The notes under the pieces are model-generated. The model had not been told where the DNA came from and searched no databases. It worked only from the letters and a program-made list of their open reading frames with translations. From Prorocentrum cordatum (taxonomy: Eukaryota; Sar; Dinophyceae; Prorocentrales; Prorocentraceae), in the NCBI GenBank assembly GCA_963575745.1, contig CAUYUJ010009600.1:1-33287 (forward strand): a stretch of DNA of 33,287 nucleotides, read 5' to 3'. Shown one piece after another: positions 28,640 to 33,287 of this stretch. The position numbers were made by a program, and so were the translations under genes. Each line of letters opens with the position of its first letter. Within the stretch, counting starts at the first letter, position 1.

Positions 28640-29250
28640 AGCAAACGACTCCCGGTCCCCACCACCGTCCGCATCACATCCCCCACTGGTGTTCCCAGCA
28701 CCACTGTCCTCACCACCGCTGTCCCCACTGGTTCCACCACCGCCCCTACTGTCCCCACCAGTGGCCCCACCACTGTCGCACTGTCCCCGCTGTCCCCAGA
28801 ACTGTTCCCACCACGGTTCCACTCTCTCCCCACTGTCTCCACGGCCCCAACCGCTGCCCGACTATCCCCACTGTCCCACTGACTCCTCCGCTGTCCCACT
28901 GAGCTGTCCCATTGTTCCCACCACTGTCCCCACTGTCCCCACCGCTGTCCCCACTGTACCTCTGTCCCATTGTCCCACCGCCGTCCTCTCCACCGCCTTC
29001 ACCACTGTCCCCACCACCATTGTACCCTCCACTGTCCCACTGTTTCCACCTCATTCCCATTGTCCCCACACCACTGTCCCCACCACCACCGTCACCACCA
29101 CTGTCCACTGTCCCCCCCTGTTCCCACCATTGTCCCACCACTGTCCCCACCACTACCGTCCCCACCACTGTCCCACTGTCCCACTGTCCCCACCACTGTC
29201 CCGCTATCCCCTCACCACTGTCCCCACCAACACCGTCCCCACCACTGTCC
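28640..29250. repeat. Degenerate CCACTGTCCC minisatellite
   Basis: About 600 bp of variable 9-12-bp units of the form CCACTGTCCC, CCACCACTGTCCC and CCGCTGTCCC. The first 250 bp are less regular. Its frames give Cys/Pro/His/Thr-rich peptides with no domain. Confidence 0.88.
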
Positions 29251-29269
29251 GCACCCCCACTCGGTTTTC

Positions 29270-29452
29270 GAGGGGGGGGGGGTTCGAACCGGTAATTAGT
29301 GACCCCCCCCGGTTTTCCGGATCCGGAGGGGGGGGGGGGAGGGGTTCGAACCGGTAGTGACCCCCCCCCCCTTTTCCATGATGAGCGAGGGGGGGGGGGG
29401 GGGGGGGGGGGAGGTTCGAACCGTTAGTAGACCCCCCCACGGTTTTTTTTTC

Positions 29453-29495
<43 letters not shown>

Positions 29496-29533
29496 GGGGT
29501 TCGAACCGGTAGTGACCCCCCCCGGTTTTCCGC
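29270..29533. repeat. Right arm of inverted G-rich repeat block
   Basis: Four plus-strand copies (29281-29325, 29341-29378, 29411-29460, 29495-29533) carry GGTTCGAACCGGTAGTGACC followed by a C run, GGTTTTCCGGA and a G run. The G runs grow to 23 (29389-29411) and 38 (29457-29494) bases. The GGTTCGAACC core is a perfect palindrome. Confidence 0.9.
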
Positions 29534-29558
29534 CAGCAGCGGTAGAACACGCTCTTTC

Positions 29559-29649
29559 TCATCATCAGACGCATTAACATCGACGTGATCATCATCACCA
29601 TCCACACCATCAACATCGGTATCACCATGAATACTACCATCGACAGCAA

Positions 29650-29714
<65 letters not shown>

Positions 29715-29949
29715 GCCGCGTCGTCAGCATCCGCGGCACCCGCGGGATCATCATCCACAGCATCGTTGGCGTCATCATCCTCATCAACATCACCAGCCGC
29801 AACAACATCGGCCTCATCATCGTCATCAGCATCATCATCAACATCAGCATCATCACCATCGTCAGCAGCATCGTCATCATCATCGGCATCAGTACCAGGG
29901 GCGGTAGCATCATCGTCAGCAGCATCACCATCATCAGCATCACCATCGC

Positions 29950-29992
<43 letters not shown>

Positions 29993-30019
29993 GTCATCAT
30001 CATCATCATCATTATCATG

Positions 30020-30052
<33 letters not shown>

Positions 30053-30206
30053 GCAAGCAGCAGCATCAGCGACATCAACATCAGCATCCTCAACATCATC
30101 GCCATCACCATCATCATCAGCACCGTTATCAGCATCACTATCACCATCACCATCACAGTAACAGACAGCATCATCAGCATCACCATAAACATCATCAGTA
30201 TCAGCA
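29559..30206. repeat. CAT/CAG-type trinucleotide block, second
   Basis: Same class as 24994-28312, with pure CAT runs at about 29656-29714 and 29952-30050. Frames are open but repeat-derived. Confidence 0.93.
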
Positions 30207-31080
30207 TCTTCCCTCCTCCCTTATCCTCCTCCTCCCTCCTCCCTCCAAACTCCCGCCCGTGCATCCCTCCTCCGTCCCGCTCCCCCTGCATCCTGCACCA
30301 TCCCTCACTGCCGCTCTTCTTCCCTCCCTCCTCTCGCCTGCCTTCTTCCTCTCTCCTACCCCCTTCTCTCCCCTACATCATCACCCCCATCCTCCCTCCT
30401 ATCTCCTCCTCCTCCTCCTCCTCATCCTCTTCCTCCTCCTCCTCCGTGTCCCTCCAAGATCGCCTACGTGCGATCGCCGACCAAAGACCGATCGTGTGAT
30501 CGGGGAGTCGCTCTAATCGGCGGCAGCCACCCGAGCGACCAACATGTGTTAAGGCCTCCGCCCAGTCCGCGAAGGTGAGGCTGTGCAGGAAGCCCGAGAA
30601 GATGCCCCCCCCTCCTCCCCCTCCTCCTCCTCCTCCTTCTCCTCCTCCTCATCCTCCTCCTCCTCCTCCTCCTCCTCTTCACCATCATCCTTCTTCGCCA
30701 GCTGACCTACCTTCCTCACATCTCCTCCTCGCCTCCTCCTGCTCCTCCGCCGCCTCCTCCCCCCTCCTTATCCGCATCCTCATCCTCATTCTCATGAGCA
30801 TCATCGCCAACCGCATCCACACTAGCACTGGTATAATCATTACAAAGATCCCCGCCACAGTCCGCCCTCAGCTGATCCTCCTCCTTCTTCCCTCCTCCTC
30901 CTCCTCCTCCTCCTCCTCCTCCTCCTCCTCCTCCTCCTCCTCCTCCACCTCTTGTCCTCATTTTTTCCTTCCCCCCCCCCCCTACCTCCCTGCTTCTCCT
31001 CCGAAGCATCGTCCCTCTTCACTTCTCCTTCTCCTCCTCCTCCTCATCCTCCTCATCCTCCTCCCCCGCACCATCACAGG
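30207..31080. repeat. Pyrimidine-rich (TCC) block with a short unique island
   Basis: TCC-rich on the plus strand, interrupted by a unique island at about 30455-30610 that contains CGATC words (30461-30502). On the minus strand the island encodes GIFSGFLHSLTFADWAEAL, which looks like protein, but it is short and has no clear borders. There is a further (TCC)n at 30889-30951. No gene can be called. Confidence 0.8.
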
Positions 31081-31101
31081 AAGCATCGCCACCACCACAT
31101 G

Positions 31102-31211
<110 letters not shown>

Positions 31212-31284
31212 TATCAGCATCACCATCACCATCAACATCGGCATCATCATCACCATCACCATCAGCAGCATCATCCTCTTAATC

Positions 31285-31505
31285 ATCATCATCATCATCA
31301 TCATCAGCATCATCATCATCGTCGGCATCATCATCAGCATAATCATCATCAGCAGCAGCATCAGCATCAGCATTAGCGTCATCATCATCATTATCAGCAT
31401 CAGCATCCTCATCAGTATCATCATAATCATCTTCATCATCAGCATCGGCATCATCATCACCATCATCATTATCATCATCCCCATCATCATCACCGTACCA
31501 TTCAC

Positions 31506-31543
<38 letters not shown>

Positions 31544-31758
31544 GCATCATCATCATCGTCGGCATCATCATCAGCATAATCATCATCAGCAGCAGCATCA
31601 GCATCAGCATTAGCGTCATCATCATCATTATCAGCATCAGCATCCTCATCAGTATCATCAGAATCATCTTCATCATCAGCATCGGCATCATCATCACCAT
31701 CATCATTATCATCATCCCCATCATCATCACCGTACCATTCACCATCATCATCATCATC
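31285..31758. repeat. 237-bp tandem duplication inside the CAT block
   Basis: The variable triplet order of 31285-31521 is repeated at 31522-31758. Landmarks such as GTCGGCATCATCATCAGCAT (31321 and 31558) and CACCGTACCATTC (31491 and 31728) are exactly 237 bp apart. I see one substitution between the copies (CATAATCATC against CAGAATCATC). Confidence 0.92.
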
Positions 31759-32261
31759 ATCACCAGCATCAGCATCAGCATCAGCATCAGCATCATCATC
31801 AGCATCAGCATCAGCATCGACATCCTCAGCATCGTCATCATCAGCATCATCAGCATCCGCATCAACATCCTCGTCATCAGCATCATCATCACCATCATCA
31901 GCAGCATCATCACTATCTTACCATCGTCATAATCATCATCATCAGCATCTTCATCACCACCACCACCATGGTCATCACCGGCATCAGCAACATCATCGTC
32001 ATCATCAGCATCATCATCAGCATCAGCAGCATCAGCATCAACATCATCATTATCACCATCAGCATCAGCATGATCACCACCACCACCACCATCATCATCA
32101 TCTTCAGCATCATCGTCATCCTCCACATCATCACCATCATTATCATAAGCAGGAACAGCACCCGCAGTACGATCACCATCAGCAGCAAGAACAGCAACGT
32201 GATCAGCGTCATCATCAACATCACCATTATCATCATCAGCATCATCAGCGTCATCTTCGTC

Positions 32262-32590
32262 GTCGTCACCATAACTATCACCACCGGTCGCCTACCATCA
32301 ACCATCAATAACGAAATTCCACTAGCATCAGCAGCAGCAGCAACACGATCATCCTCATCATCAGCAACAGCATCGCCATCAGCATTATCACGCTCCTCGA
32401 CATAATCATCAGCAGCATCAGCATGAGCATCATCATCATCCTCGACATCATCATCAGCAGCAGCATCATCAGCATCACCATTATCATCACCAACATCATC
32501 CTCGTAATCTACGCCGTCGTCACCATAACTATCACCACAGGTCACCTGCCATCAACCACCAATACCAATGACAAAGTTCCACTAGCATCA
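32262..32590. repeat. Diverged ~70-bp direct repeat in the CAT block
   Basis: 32262-32330 and 32516-32590 share GTCGTCACCATAACTATCAC and later TTCCACTAGCATCA, with several substitutions and a 6-bp length difference between them. They are 254 bp apart and less repetitive than their surroundings. Confidence 0.85.
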
Positions 32591-32970
32591 TCATCATCAT
32601 CATCAGCAGCAACAGCGTCGCCATCAGCATCGCCATCAGCATCATCCTCCTCGACCTCATCATCAGCAGCAGCATCAGTATCAGCACCATCATCATCATC
32701 ATCATCAGCAGCATCATCATCATCGTCATCACCATTACCATCAGCATAATAATCAGCACCAGCATCAGCATCATCAGCAGCATCATCATCACCATCATCC
32801 TGATCCTGGTCCTGATCATCGTAGTCGTCAATGTCGGCGCAGTTCTCGACTTCAGCAGCGTAACCAACGCTATCGTGATCGTCATCGCCAACATAATGAT
32901 GAGCATCATCACCACCATCAGTTGCACAATCATAATCATGATCAGCATAGTCATTAGCTGCATGGTCATC

Positions 32971-33287
32971 ATCCTCAGCAGTGCTCTTCCTCCTCCACCT
33001 CCTCCTCCTTATCGGAATGCTCGTTATTCCTCCTTGTTCTCCCCCACCTCCTTCTCCCCACTCCCTCATCACCCTTCTCGTTATATCCCCACTCCTCCTG
33101 ATCCGGCTGCGACTCCTCTCCCACCCCCTTCTCCACCCTCCCCTCCTATCTCGAAATTGTATCAGGGGCCCTACCTTTGAGGGGCGTGCTCCACGTACAC
33201 CGGCGCGAACTCGAAGGAGTAACCACCTTGCCAGATGCGTGGACTGAATGCAAGAGCGAGAGAGAGAGAGAGAGAAACAAAACAAAA
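32971..33287. other. TCC-rich end segment with (GA)n
   Basis: Pyrimidine-rich to about 33140, then about 100 bp of ordinary sequence and a (GA)n run at 33258-33275 next to the window edge. No gene is visible. Confidence 0.6.

Noticed and set aside
29270-29533. Pol III B-box (GGTTCGAACC) as a sign of tRNA-derived SINEs
   Set aside because: The word is a palindrome repeated with the unit, no A-box or tRNA fold accompanies it, and homopolymers surround it.

Overview
The window reads as a nuclear genome segment from a dinoflagellate. The strongest evidence is on the minus strand at 24587-24566: a 22-nt match, with no mismatch that I can see, to the dinoflagellate trans-spliced leader (DinoSL; it opens TCCGTAGCC and closes TTGGCTCAAG). 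It sits exactly at the 5' end of a retrotransposon. GC-rich sequence, very large trinucleotide microsatellites, no recognisable cellular single-copy gene and several non-LTR retroelement remains fit that assignment. The species cannot be told from the sequence alone.

Layout. 1-8050 is repeat-rich spacer. It holds a 90-bp minisatellite (1064-1872), three kinds of short inverted-repeat-bounded elements (around 839-2000, 3176-3363 and 4876-5088), a decayed DinoSL-like site on the minus strand (2421-2400) and several short microsatellites. 8051-11716 (+) is a decayed LINE-type element (LINE-B): ORF1 with a broken zinc finger and coiled coil, an endonuclease fragment, a nested ~160-bp inverted-repeat element, then a linker that stops at the start of the reverse transcriptase, where a (TCC)n tract begins. 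11717-17563 is dominated by (TCC)n and (GGA)n tracts with GC-rich spacers and one clear 158-bp inverted-repeat element (17202-17359).

17589-24587 (-) is a nearly intact ~7.0-kb LINE (LINE-A). In order it has DinoSL, a 5' leader, ORF1 (CxxC zinc finger plus coiled coil, 405 aa), ORF2 (apurinic-type endonuclease, reverse transcriptase and CCHC zinc motif), then, after a single +1 frame change near 19100, an RNase H domain and a C-terminal cysteine/histidine module. The element lies between two (GGA)n tracts. ORF1 would bind and package the RNA; ORF2 would nick target DNA and prime reverse transcription; RNase H would remove the RNA strand. A leader at the DNA 5' end implies that a trans-spliced mRNA was the template for this insertion.

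24588-33287 is almost entirely low-complexity DNA: a purine then pyrimidine mirror tract, three (CAT)n-type blocks totalling nearly 6 kb, and between the first two a palindromic arrangement of GGTTCGAACC-containing units with very long C and G runs flanking a CCACTGTCCC minisatellite. The long open frames in the repeat tracts (poly-Ile, Met, Asp, His, Ser, Pro, Gly, Arg or Glu) come from trinucleotide repeats that lack stop codons, and I do not call them genes.
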